Part shown: piece by piece, positions 1 through 5,215 of the stretch | How positions within the stretch are numbered: position 1 is the stretch's first letter | Layout: every line of letters begins with the position of its first letter | NCBI GenBank assembly: GCA_021161965.1 | Contig: JAGGZP010000056.1 | Coordinates: 1-5,790 of the forward strand | DNA: 5,790 bases | Direction: 5' to 3' | Origin: a bacterium | GTDB taxonomy: Bacteria; Patescibacteriota; Patescibacteriia; UBA2591; JAGGZP01 | Program-made: the position numbers and the translations under genes | Notes under the pieces: model-generated | Database searches by the model: none | What the model saw: only the letters and a program-made list of their open reading frames with translations | What the model was told of the DNA's origin: nothing

Positions 1-420
1 ACAAAAATTGCTTGGCTGGCTACATTTGGTCAACAATTAATTAATGTCTTTCAAAATCAACTGGTTTATGGAATTGTCTATTTTATTCTGGTTGTCGCTT
101 TCACCTATTTTTATACCAGTATTATTTTTCATCCCGATCAAATTTCTGAACAGTTACAAAAGCAGGGAGGATTTATTCCTGGTATTCGACCAGGTAAAGA
201 AACAGCAAATTATCTAGCAAAAATTAGCAATAGAATCACTCTTACCGGTGCACTTTCTTTAGGGATAATCGCGATTTTACCACTTATTACTCGGACATTT
301 ACAAAAGGCGCTCATTTAGCCGTTGGTGGAGCAAGTTTGTTAATCGTTGTTTCTGTTGTCTTGGATACAATCCAACGTATTCAAGCGCAAATAACAATGC
401 ACGAATATGGAGGGATGTAA
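1..420 (+). CDS. secY: Protein translocase subunit SecY, C-terminal part (5' end outside window)
   Basis: This is the last 139 residues of SecY, the channel subunit of the SecYEG translocon in the cytoplasmic membrane. Frame 1 is open from the window edge to the TAA at 418-420. Visible are a transmembrane helix at about residues 21-43 of the fragment (TM8), then the cytoplasmic C5 loop with the signature GGFIPGIRPGKET at about 56-68. The arginine of GIRPG (fragment residue 63) corresponds to the invariant C5 arginine needed for SecA-driven export. Two more helices follow at about 81-97 and 106-121 (TM9, TM10), then a short tail, QRIQAQITMHEYGGM, typical of the SecY end. The order secY-adk-map is the classic 3' portion of the spc ribosomal-protein operon, which supports the call. 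The last codons also carry the GGAGGG that probably serves as the ribosome site of adk. The fragment shows no sign of damage; only the window edge truncates it. Confidence 0.97.
   Translation, partial: TKIAWLATFGQQLINVFQNQLVYGIVYFILVVAFTYFYTSIIFHPDQISEQLQKQGGFIPGIRPGKETANYLAKISNRITLTGALSLGIIAILPLITRTFTKGAHLAVGGASLLIVVSVVLDTIQRIQAQITMHEYGGM
409..414 (+). promoter_or_regulatory. Shine-Dalgarno site for adk, inside the secY end
   Basis: GGAGGG is a strong anti-16S match overlapping the last sense codons of secY. It lies 9 bases before a TTG (424) and 18 bases before the first in-frame ATG (433). The 9-base spacing favours the TTG as the adk start and suggests that adk translation is coupled to secY termination. 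Confidence 0.6.
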
Positions 421-423
421 TCT

Positions 424-1119
424 TTGAAAGTTATGAGAAAAAAAACTTTAAATATAGTTCTTCTTGGGCCACAAGGTTCGGGTAAAGGAACAGAAGCACA
501 ACTTTTATCTGAAAAATATAATTTAGTCCATCTTGAGGTTGGAAGAATTTTAAGGAAAATTGCGCGTTCAAAAACACCTTTAGGGAAAAAAGTAGATGAT
601 TTAATTAATAAGCAAGGAAAAATGGTTCCTTTAAAATTATTACTCGAGGTTATCGAAAGAGAAATTAAGAAAATTCCGCGCAGTAGAGGTATTATTTTTG
701 ATGGTACACCAAGGCGTCTTGGAGAAATTAAGCCGCTCGAGAGAATTTTAAAAGAATGTAATCGTAAATTAACGCATATTTTTTATCTACCGATTTCTGA
801 GAAGGAAACAGCCAGACGCCTTTCGAAAAGAAGAATCTGTTCGGGATGTGGAAAGATTTTTACTGTTGGTATTAATATAAATGCAAAAACAAAAAAATGT
901 CCTATTTGCGGGGGGAAAATAATTAAAAGGCCAGATGATAGGCCAAAAGCGATTAAAGAAAGATTAAAACTCTATCGGAAAGAAACATTGCCGGTTGTTA
1001 GATATTATAAAAAACAAGGAAAACTTATTAAAATTAATGCCCAAAAATCAATAAAAGATGTTTTTAAGGAAATAGTTAATAAAATAGAAAAGAATGATTG
1101 TAATAAAAAGTCAAAGTGA
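424..1119 (+). CDS. adk: Adenylate kinase, zinc-LID type, with divergent AMP-site residues
   Basis: Adenylate kinase interconverts ATP + AMP and 2 ADP in the cytoplasm. Residues are counted from the TTG start. The P-loop GPQGSGKGT is at 15-23. The LID carries four zinc-type cysteines in CSGC (139-142) and CPIC (159-162). The ATP/LID basic motif RPDDRPKAIKERL is at 169-181, where R169 and R180 match E. coli R156 and R167. The NMP-binding part is unusual: EVGRILR (38-44) stands where STGDxLR is normal, and DGTPRRLGE (93-101) stands where DGFPRxxxQ is normal. The two AMP-phosphate arginines (R44, R97) are kept. Length is 231 aa, near the long-LID family norm. The TTG start is preferred because of its GGAGGG spacing; ATG at 433 (228 aa) is the alternative. 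The gene begins 3 bases after secY, and its last 26 bases overlap map. A related nucleoside monophosphate kinase of shifted specificity cannot be excluded. Confidence 0.9.
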   Translation: MKVMRKKTLNIVLLGPQGSGKGTEAQLLSEKYNLVHLEVGRILRKIARSKTPLGKKVDDLINKQGKMVPLKLLLEVIEREIKKIPRSRGIIFDGTPRRLGEIKPLERILKECNRKLTHIFYLPISEKETARRLSKRRICSGCGKIFTVGININAKTKKCPICGGKIIKRPDDRPKAIKERLKLYRKETLPVVRYYKKQGKLIKINAQKSIKDVFKEIVNKIEKNDCNKKSK

Positions 1120-1840
1120 AATTGAAATAATGGCTCAGGCTGGTAAAATTTTGTCAAGCATATTAAAAAAAATTGCCCGGAAATTAAAGCCGGGCATTTC
1201 TACATTAGAATTAGATAGATTAGCAGAAAATCTAATTATTGAGGCCGGATGTAAGCCGGCTTTTAAGGGCTATAGTGGTTATCCGGCAACTCTTTGCATT
1301 TCAATCAATGATGAAGTAGTTCACGGAATACCATCGGCAAAAAGAATCATTAAAAATGGTGACATTGTCGATTTAGATTTAGGTCTTAAATATAAGGGTT
1401 ATTATTCTGATATGTCACGTACTTATGGTGTTGGAAAAATTAGTCAGAGAGCAAAAAAATTAATAAAAGTTACAAGAAAATCGCTTGATTTAGCAATTAA
1501 AATAATAAAGCCGGGTATTTATTTGGGAGATATTTCTTCAACTATTCAAGGATACGTTGAAAAAAATGGCTTTTCCGTTGTTCGTGATTTGACTGGGCAC
1601 GGAATCGGGAAAAAACTTCATGAAGATCCGCCGATTTTTAATTTCGGCAAACCAAAAACAGGACCGATATTAAAGCAAGGAATGGTTTTTGCAATTGAAC
1701 CAATGGTTAATGAGGGTAAATCAAATGTAGAAGTTTTAGATGATGGCTGGACAATTGTGACTGCTGATGGAAGTTTATCCGCGCATTTTGAAGATACAGT
1801 TGCCGTTATAAAAAACGGCTATAGAATCTTAACAAGATAG
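1094..1840 (+). CDS. map: Methionine aminopeptidase, type I
   Basis: This enzyme removes the initiator methionine from nascent proteins in the cytoplasm, using two divalent metal ions. It is 248 aa, a normal length for a bare type I catalytic domain without N-terminal extension. All active-site residues are present at a constant offset of -2 from E. coli MetAP: H77 (substrate histidine, in VVHGIP), metal ligands D95 (VDLDLG), D106 (SDMSRT), H169 (GHGIG), E202 (AIEPM) and E233 (HFEDT), plus H176. The absence of the roughly 60-residue insert of type II enzymes supports type I. The ATG at 1094 gives the usual family beginning (MIxIKSxxEIExM). It lies inside the adk end with a 26-base overlap and no clear Shine-Dalgarno, so translation is probably coupled to adk. 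It is the last gene of the secY-adk-map block here; infA and rpmJ, often next in the spc operon, are not found downstream. Confidence 0.96.
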   Translation: MIVIKSQSEIEIMAQAGKILSSILKKIARKLKPGISTLELDRLAENLIIEAGCKPAFKGYSGYPATLCISINDEVVHGIPSAKRIIKNGDIVDLDLGLKYKGYYSDMSRTYGVGKISQRAKKLIKVTRKSLDLAIKIIKPGIYLGDISSTIQGYVEKNGFSVVRDLTGHGIGKKLHEDPPIFNFGKPKTGPILKQGMVFAIEPMVNEGKSNVEVLDDGWTIVTADGSLSAHFEDTVAVIKNGYRILTR

Positions 1841-1860
1841 ATTTGTTGTTTATTTATGTT

Positions 1861-2050
1861 AGAAGTGAGGCTTGGGAAAAATTAGAGATAACATAATATT
1901 GACCTAAACCCCATAAGTAATCTCGTTATAAGATAAACAGGGGGGTTAGTTCTTAAAAATTTGTGTTTGGTTTCAAAATCCCAGAACCGACCGGAAACTA
2001 GACACTCCGCCGGGAGGCAAGAGGTGTACAACTCTGCCTCCTTTTTATTT
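1861..2050 (+). ncRNA. Candidate structured RNA, class unknown, ending in a terminator
   Basis: The 264 bases between map and recJ have no credible reading frame but show nested pairing. CTTGGGA (1871-1877) can pair with TCCCAG (1979-1984) with one bulge. Inside it, GACCTAAACCCC (1901-1912) pairs with the G-run plus TTAGTTC (1940-1952), apart from one mismatch and one bulged A. A small hairpin TTTG/CAAA (1966-1977) sits on the 3' side of the internal loop. The whole ends at a strong terminator. This layout of closing stem, open centre with a 3'-side hairpin, and apical stem, with a length near 180-190 nt, resembles 6S RNA. That is inference from shape only; I recognise no conserved sequence. 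No convincing promoter lies just upstream, so it may be a 3'-UTR-derived RNA of the spc transcript or simply its folded tail. The 5' boundary is a guess. It does not match tmRNA, RNase P or SRP RNA signatures. Confidence 0.35.
2013..2050 (+). terminator. Rho-independent terminator after map / candidate RNA
   Basis: GGAGGCA (2013-2019) pairs perfectly with TGCCTCC (2035-2041). After a single bulged A, GAG (2021-2023) pairs with CTC (2032-2034), leaving the loop GTGTACAA. Five Ts follow directly (2042-2046), then ATTT. A GC-rich stem plus T-run in this AT-rich setting is a strong intrinsic terminator, ending the spc-operon transcript or the candidate small RNA. Confidence 0.85.
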
Positions 2051-2075
2051 ACAAATTTTTAATAAGTGGTAAAAT
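2048..2075 (+). promoter_or_regulatory. Probable sigma70-type promoter for recJ
   Basis: TTTACA (2048-2053; 5 of 6 to TTGACA) is followed after 16 bases by TAAAAT (2070-2075; 5 of 6 to TATAAT), which is preceded by an extended -10 TGG (2067-2069). It sits directly behind the terminator and ahead of recJ, giving a predicted 5' leader of only about 20-25 bases. No Shine-Dalgarno is seen in that leader. Confidence 0.55.
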
Positions 2076-2104
2076 TAAATTATAAAATTTAAATAACTGG
2101 TTAA

Positions 2105-3802
2105 ATGCAAAATAAAGTTTGGCAAGTTGCTCCAAAAATGCCCAGTGATTTCAAAAATAAATTTCCGGAAATAAATCCGATAATTTTGCAATTGCTTTAT
2201 AATCGCGGATTAGATACGCAGGAAAAAATTGATAAATTTTTATTGCCTGATTATTCACAAGATATCTACGACCCATTTTTATTTCCAGATATGGAAAAGG
2301 TAGTTAAAAGAATTTTTCAGGCAATAAAAAACAAGGAAAAAATTACTATTTATGGTGATTATGATGTCGATGGTGTAACATCGACTTTTGTTTTATTAAA
2401 AACATTTAGAAAATTAGGCACTGAATTTGTTGATGTCTATTTACCCGACCGTGAGAAAGAAGGTTATGGTTTAAATAAAAATGCTTTAGATATAATTAGT
2501 AAAAGTGGTTGTAAATTGTTAGTTACTTGCGATTGTGGAATTTCTAATTTTGATGAAGTTGAATATGCAAAAAAACTAAAAATAGATGTAATTATTACTG
2601 ACCATCATGTAGTTCCAGAAAGAATTCCTCAAGCATATGCAATAATTAATCCTCAAATTGAAGGTAGTTACCCATTTAAGTATTTAGCCGGGGTTGGTGT
2701 TGCTTTTAAAGTTGCACAAGCGTTAATTAAAAAATCTTCTCTAGAAAATAAAGAAGCATTTGAGAAGTGGCTTCTTGATTTAGTCGCCTTGGGAACTGTT
2801 ACTGATAGTATGCCACTTTTGGATGAAAATAGAGTTCTTACAAAATATGGACTAATAGTTTTAAATAAGACAACAAATTTAGGTTTGCGAGCATTAATTA
2901 ACGAAGCGAAACTAAAATTAGGAGAAATTAATACTTGGAATATTTCTTATCAAATTGGACCAAGAATAAATTCTGCCGGCAGAATAGATCATGCAAATAC
3001 TGCTTTAAAGCTGTTGTTAACAGAGACCGCATCTCAAGCTCGACAGATTTCTCAACAATTGAATAAAATAAATAGTCAAAGACAAAAATTAGTTGATAAT
3101 ATTGTAAGAAGCGTCAGAGAAGAAATCGGAAGTGAACCAAAAGAGTTATTAATCATTCGTGAAATTAAAGATTTGCCTGTGGGAATTGCTGGATTAATTG
3201 CTGGAAAAATAGCGGCAATATATAATCGACCAACATTCATTATCTCCCTGAGAGAAAATGATGTTCTTGGTTCAGGAAGGTCTGTGAAAGATTTTAATTT
3301 ATTATCGCTATTAGATGCAACAAAAAAATATCTTTTGCGTTACGGTGGACATGCTGCCGCTTGTGGATTTACATTAAAGAACAAAAATAGTCTTGACCAA
3401 TTTAAGATTAATTTAAAAAAAATAGCCCAAAAAAAACTTATAAGCTTTGATTTAAGAAAGAAGTATTTTATTGAAGCAGAAGTTAATTTAGAAGATATCA
3501 ATTGGGATTTAGAAGAAAATTTACAGAAATTTGAACCATTTGGCCAAAGTAATGAAATGCCACTTTTTTTGATAAAAAATTTAAAAGTAGAGAATTTACA
3601 AATAGTTGGTTCAGATAATCAACATTTACAGATATTTGTTGATGGAGGGAAAAAATTAATTTATTTTTTTGCAGATAAGGAGCAAAAAAATTTTTTAAGA
3701 GTCGGAGAAAAAATTGATGTAATATTTGAACTTGGAGTAAATGAGTGGAATGGAACAAAAGAGTTACAGATGAAAGTAATTGATGTGAGAAAACACGAAT
3801 AA
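2105..3802 (+). CDS. recJ: Single-stranded-DNA-specific exonuclease RecJ
   Basis: RecJ degrades single-stranded DNA 5' to 3' in recombination, mismatch and base-excision repair. The 565 aa match the usual bacterial length and order. The DHH domain carries motif I GDYDVDG (84-90), the TCDCGIS motif (141-147, D143), motif III TDHH (165-168) and motif IV LGTVTD (229-234), followed by GPRINSAGR (285-293). The DHHA1 domain has GIAGLIAGKIA (360-370), GSGRS (389-393) and GGHAAACGF (414-422). An OB-fold-like C-terminus (about 452-565) includes FEPFGQSNEMP (476-486). All metal-binding aspartates and histidines expected of an active nuclease are present. The ATG at 2105 is fixed by an in-frame TAA immediately before it (2102-2104), and the first residues (VWQVAPKMP) match the family N-terminus. 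It is probably transcribed from its own promoter. Its last codons merge into a degenerate 10-base repeat, so the final 4 or so residues may have been reshaped by repeat insertion. Confidence 0.96.
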   Translation: MQNKVWQVAPKMPSDFKNKFPEINPIILQLLYNRGLDTQEKIDKFLLPDYSQDIYDPFLFPDMEKVVKRIFQAIKNKEKITIYGDYDVDGVTSTFVLLKTFRKLGTEFVDVYLPDREKEGYGLNKNALDIISKSGCKLLVTCDCGISNFDEVEYAKKLKIDVIITDHHVVPERIPQAYAIINPQIEGSYPFKYLAGVGVAFKVAQALIKKSSLENKEAFEKWLLDLVALGTVTDSMPLLDENRVLTKYGLIVLNKTTNLGLRALINEAKLKLGEINTWNISYQIGPRINSAGRIDHANTALKLLLTETASQARQISQQLNKINSQRQKLVDNIVRSVREEIGSEPKELLIIREIKDLPVGIAGLIAGKIAAIYNRPTFIISLRENDVLGSGRSVKDFNLLSLLDATKKYLLRYGGHAAACGFTLKNKNSLDQFKINLKKIAQKKLISFDLRKKYFIEAEVNLEDINWDLEENLQKFEPFGQSNEMPLFLIKNLKVENLQIVGSDNQHLQIFVDGGKKLIYFFADKEQKNFLRVGEKIDVIFELGVNEWNGTKELQMKVIDVRKHE

Positions 3803-3860
3803 ACGCGGATTTACACGGATCAAGATGCAGATAGATGTGGGTAATAAATGCGGATTCACG
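3791..3860. repeat. Degenerate 10-base tandem repeat overlapping the recJ stop
   Basis: The bases read as a decaying 10-base period: AAACACGAAT, AAACGCGGAT, TTACACGGAT, then CAAGATGCAGAT, AGATGTGGGT and AATAAATGCGGAT followed by TCACG. The consensus is roughly WWACRCGGAT. The first unit encodes the recJ end (Lys-His-Glu-stop). Repeats of this flavour recur, as I recall, in intergenic DNA of unrelated bacteria and archaea; no function is known to me. The period is clear in the first three units and weaker after that. Confidence 0.65.
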
Positions 3861-3878
3861 CCTGCCTCATCAGCAGAT

Positions 3879-3975
3879 AATTTTCAATGATCAATGATCA
3901 ATTTTCAATGAATTTTCAATGACTCAATTTTCAATAGTTTGAAAATTGTAAATTGTAAATTGAAAATTGAAAATT
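3879..3975. repeat. Palindromic heptamer array (AATTTTC / GAAAATT)
   Basis: The left arm is built of 7-base units: AATTTTC at 3879, 3900, 3911 and 3926, with AATGATC at 3886 and 3893 and two irregular spacers. The right arm is five perfect-length units in tandem: GAAAATT 3941, GTAAATT 3948, GTAAATT 3955, GAAAATT 3962, GAAAATT 3969. The right unit is the reverse complement of the left unit, so the array is one long imperfect inverted repeat. At its centre CAATTTTCAA (3925-3934) pairs exactly with TTGAAAATTG (3939-3948) around a 4-base loop. It fills most of the recJ-rnhA gap. It could form a hairpin in DNA or RNA, and might weakly stop transcription from both sides, but the lack of GC argues against an efficient terminator. 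Confidence 0.85.
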
Positions 3976-4052
3976 AATATTTTTATTCCGACGTTTAAGT
4001 TTAGCGATAATAGACAAATAATAAGATTTCTAATTGGTATTGTGTTATCACT

Positions 4053-4478
4053 ATGAAACTAATTTTATACACTGACGGCGGGGCAAGAGGAAACCCTGGG
4101 CCGGCGGCAATTGGAGTAATTGTTTATGATAGTAAAAAGAATGTAATAAAAAAAATTTCAAAATATATTGGCCGGGCAACTAATAATCAAGCAGAGTATC
4201 AGGCTTTAATTACTGGTTTAATAGAAGCGAAAAAAATAAAAGCGGAAGATGTTGAGTGTTTTTCAGATAGCAAATTAGTTGTTCAACAAGTGAACAGAAA
4301 ATACAAAATAAAAAATAAAAAATTAGCTCAACTTTTTATTAAAATTTGGAATTTATCTCAATCGTTTAAAAAAATTAAGTTTTCTTATATCCCTCGTGAG
4401 AAAAACAGAGAAGCCGATAGATTAGTTAATTTGGCTCTTGATAAATACTTGTCAAAAAATAGTAATTTGTTATTATAA
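4053..4478 (+). CDS. rnhA: Ribonuclease HI family protein
   Basis: RNase HI cuts the RNA strand of RNA-DNA hybrids, clearing R-loops and primer remnants in the cytoplasm. The 141 aa carry the full DEDD metal site: D8 in YTDGGARGNPG (6-16), E48 in NNQAEYQAL (44-52), D72 in SDSKLV (71-76) and D122 in REKNREADRLVN (115-126). The basic protrusion of E. coli RNase HI is absent, and the segment that holds its flexible-loop histidine reads PREKNREAD instead. This is like the shorter RnhA-like proteins of Gram-positives and archaea, so gene identity is certain at family level but orthology to E. coli rnhA is not. The ATG at 4053 gives the expected MKLILYTDGG opening; no Shine-Dalgarno precedes it. 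It follows recJ across a 250-base repeat-filled gap, and its 3' end probably contains the rpsU promoter. Confidence 0.92.
   Translation: MKLILYTDGGARGNPGPAAIGVIVYDSKKNVIKKISKYIGRATNNQAEYQALITGLIEAKKIKAEDVECFSDSKLVVQQVNRKYKIKNKKLAQLFIKIWNLSQSFKKIKFSYIPREKNREADRLVNLALDKYLSKNSNLLL
4449..4476 (+). promoter_or_regulatory. Possible promoter for rpsU inside the rnhA 3' end
   Basis: TTGTCA (4449-4454; 5 of 6 to TTGACA) and TATTAT (4471-4476; 5 of 6 to TATAAT) are separated by 16 bases. A start near 4483 would leave a leader of about 24 bases including the rpsU ribosome site. A perfect TATAAT at 4482-4487 is also present but has no -35 at the right distance. In AT-rich DNA such matches can arise by chance. 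Confidence 0.4.
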
Positions 4479-4493
4479 AAATATAATCTTAAA

Positions 4494-4499
4494 AGAGGT
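4494..4499 (+). promoter_or_regulatory. Shine-Dalgarno site deciding the rpsU start
   Basis: AGAGGT lies 7 bases before ATG 4507 and is one of only two clear ribosome sites in the window. It selects ATG 4507 over the in-frame ATG at 4438, which would overlap rnhA by 41 bases and add 23 residues absent from S21 proteins. Confidence 0.75.
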
Positions 4500-4506
4500 A
4501 ATAATT

Positions 4507-4740
4507 ATGGCGGTAGAAGTAAAAAGAAAACCAAACGAAAAGCCGGAAAGTTTAATAAATCGCTTTACCCGGCGAGTTTTACAATCCGGTAATTTAAGAC
4601 AAATAAAAGAAAGAAGTTTCCGAAAAAAAAAGAAAAGTAGAGCATTGAAACAGAAAGAAAAATTAAGAAAATTACAGGATAAACAAAAGAGAGACTATTT
4701 AATTAAAATTGGTTTAATAAAACCAACCTATCGTAAATAA
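4507..4740 (+). CDS. rpsU: 30S ribosomal protein bS21, with C-terminal basic extension
   Basis: bS21 is a small basic protein of the 30S platform, near the 3' end of 16S rRNA, and takes part in initiation. The product is 77 aa. Residues 1-41 follow the family well: MAVEVKRKPNEKPESLINRF, then the basic helix TRRVLQSGNLRQIKERSF. Many bS21 proteins are about 58-71 aa. Here the tail continues through a Lys/Arg/Gln-rich, probably helical stretch (40-63) to DYLIKIGLIKPTYRK, a lineage-style extension that I cannot assign a role. The start at ATG 4507 is set by AGAGGT 7 bases before it. The gene lies 28 bases after rnhA and 15 before the yqeY-like gene; the rpsU-yqeY pairing is also known from Bacillus, which strengthens both calls. 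Its own promoter is likely. Confidence 0.9.
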   Translation: MAVEVKRKPNEKPESLINRFTRRVLQSGNLRQIKERSFRKKKKSRALKQKEKLRKLQDKQKRDYLIKIGLIKPTYRK

Positions 4741-4755
4741 GTTAATGAAATAAAT

Positions 4756-5211
4756 ATGAGTTTAAAAGAAAGAATTGAAAGTGATTTTAAGAAGGCATTG
4801 AGTGAGAGGGATGAGTTAAGAATCGCAATTTTACGTTTGTTAAAAGCGTCTTTAAAGAACAGAGAAATTTTATTGAAAATGAAAGGTAAGACACTCGACG
4901 ATAATGAAGTATTGCAAGTGATTAATCAAGAAGCAAAAAAACGTAGAGAATCGATTATTGCTTTTAAAAAAGGAAATCGTTTAGATTTAGCCGAAAAAGA
5001 GGAGAAAGAATTAGCGGTTTTACAAGAATACTTGCCAGAACAACTTTCTGATGATAAAATAAAAGAAGTAGTTAGAAAAAAAATTCTTGAAACTGGCGCA
5101 TTAGGACAATCCGATTTTGGGAAAGTAATGAAAAGTGTGATGAAAGAATTAAAGGGTAGGGCTGATGGATCTAAAGTAAGTCAAATAGTTAAGGAAGAAT
5201 TAAATAAATGA
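4756..5211 (+). CDS. yqeY: GatB/YqeY domain-containing protein
   Basis: This is a 151-aa, all-helical soluble protein of the YqeY family, which shares a domain with the tail of GatB (the tRNA-amidating amidotransferase subunit that helps bind tRNA). The exact function of free-standing YqeY is not known. Family marks seen are ELRIAILRLLKASLKNRE (20-37), KKRRESIIAFKKGNR (61-75), LQEYLPEQLS (89-98) and the GatB-like C-terminal signature FGKVMKSVMKELKGRADG (121-138). The length is normal for the family (about 147-150). The ATG at 4756 fits; the earlier in-frame ATG at 4744 is followed by TAA two codons later. No Shine-Dalgarno is visible. With only 15 bases after rpsU it is probably cotranscribed and perhaps translationally coupled. 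It ends in TGA, 4 bases before the next gene. Confidence 0.92.
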   Translation: MSLKERIESDFKKALSERDELRIAILRLLKASLKNREILLKMKGKTLDDNEVLQVINQEAKKRRESIIAFKKGNRLDLAEKEEKELAVLQEYLPEQLSDDKIKEVVRKKILETGALGQSDFGKVMKSVMKELKGRADGSKVSQIVKEELNK

Positions 5212-5215
5212 TTTT

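Noticed and set aside
1117..1119. Possible recoding of UGA as glycine, as in some CPR groups
   Set aside because: adk and the yqeY-like gene both end at UGA exactly where their families end, and no in-frame UGA occurs inside any of the genes read here.
1964..1984. tRNA T-arm-like string (GGTTTCAAAATCC)
   Set aside because: The stem does not pair as a T-arm, and no acceptor, D or anticodon arm is found at the right distances; tmRNA ends and CCA are also missing.
1984..2012. ACCGGAAAC stretch resembling the SRP RNA GGAA loop
   Set aside because: The flanking symmetric and asymmetric loop bases of SRP RNA are absent and the pairing around it is only 3-4 bp.
3498..3758. 86-codon open frame on the minus strand within recJ
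   Set aside because: It is fully antisense to the conserved OB-fold part of RecJ, has no recognisable domain and no ribosome site, and is explained by the AT-rich codon use of recJ.
3879..3975. CRISPR array or rho-independent terminator
   Set aside because: Units are 7 bases in direct tandem without spacers, so it is not CRISPR. The stem is almost pure A/T, so it is a poor terminator candidate.
4438..4506. Upstream in-frame ATG that would lengthen rpsU by 23 residues
   Set aside because: It overlaps the rnhA end, lacks a ribosome site and gives residues not found in S21; ATG 4507 has AGAGGT at good spacing.
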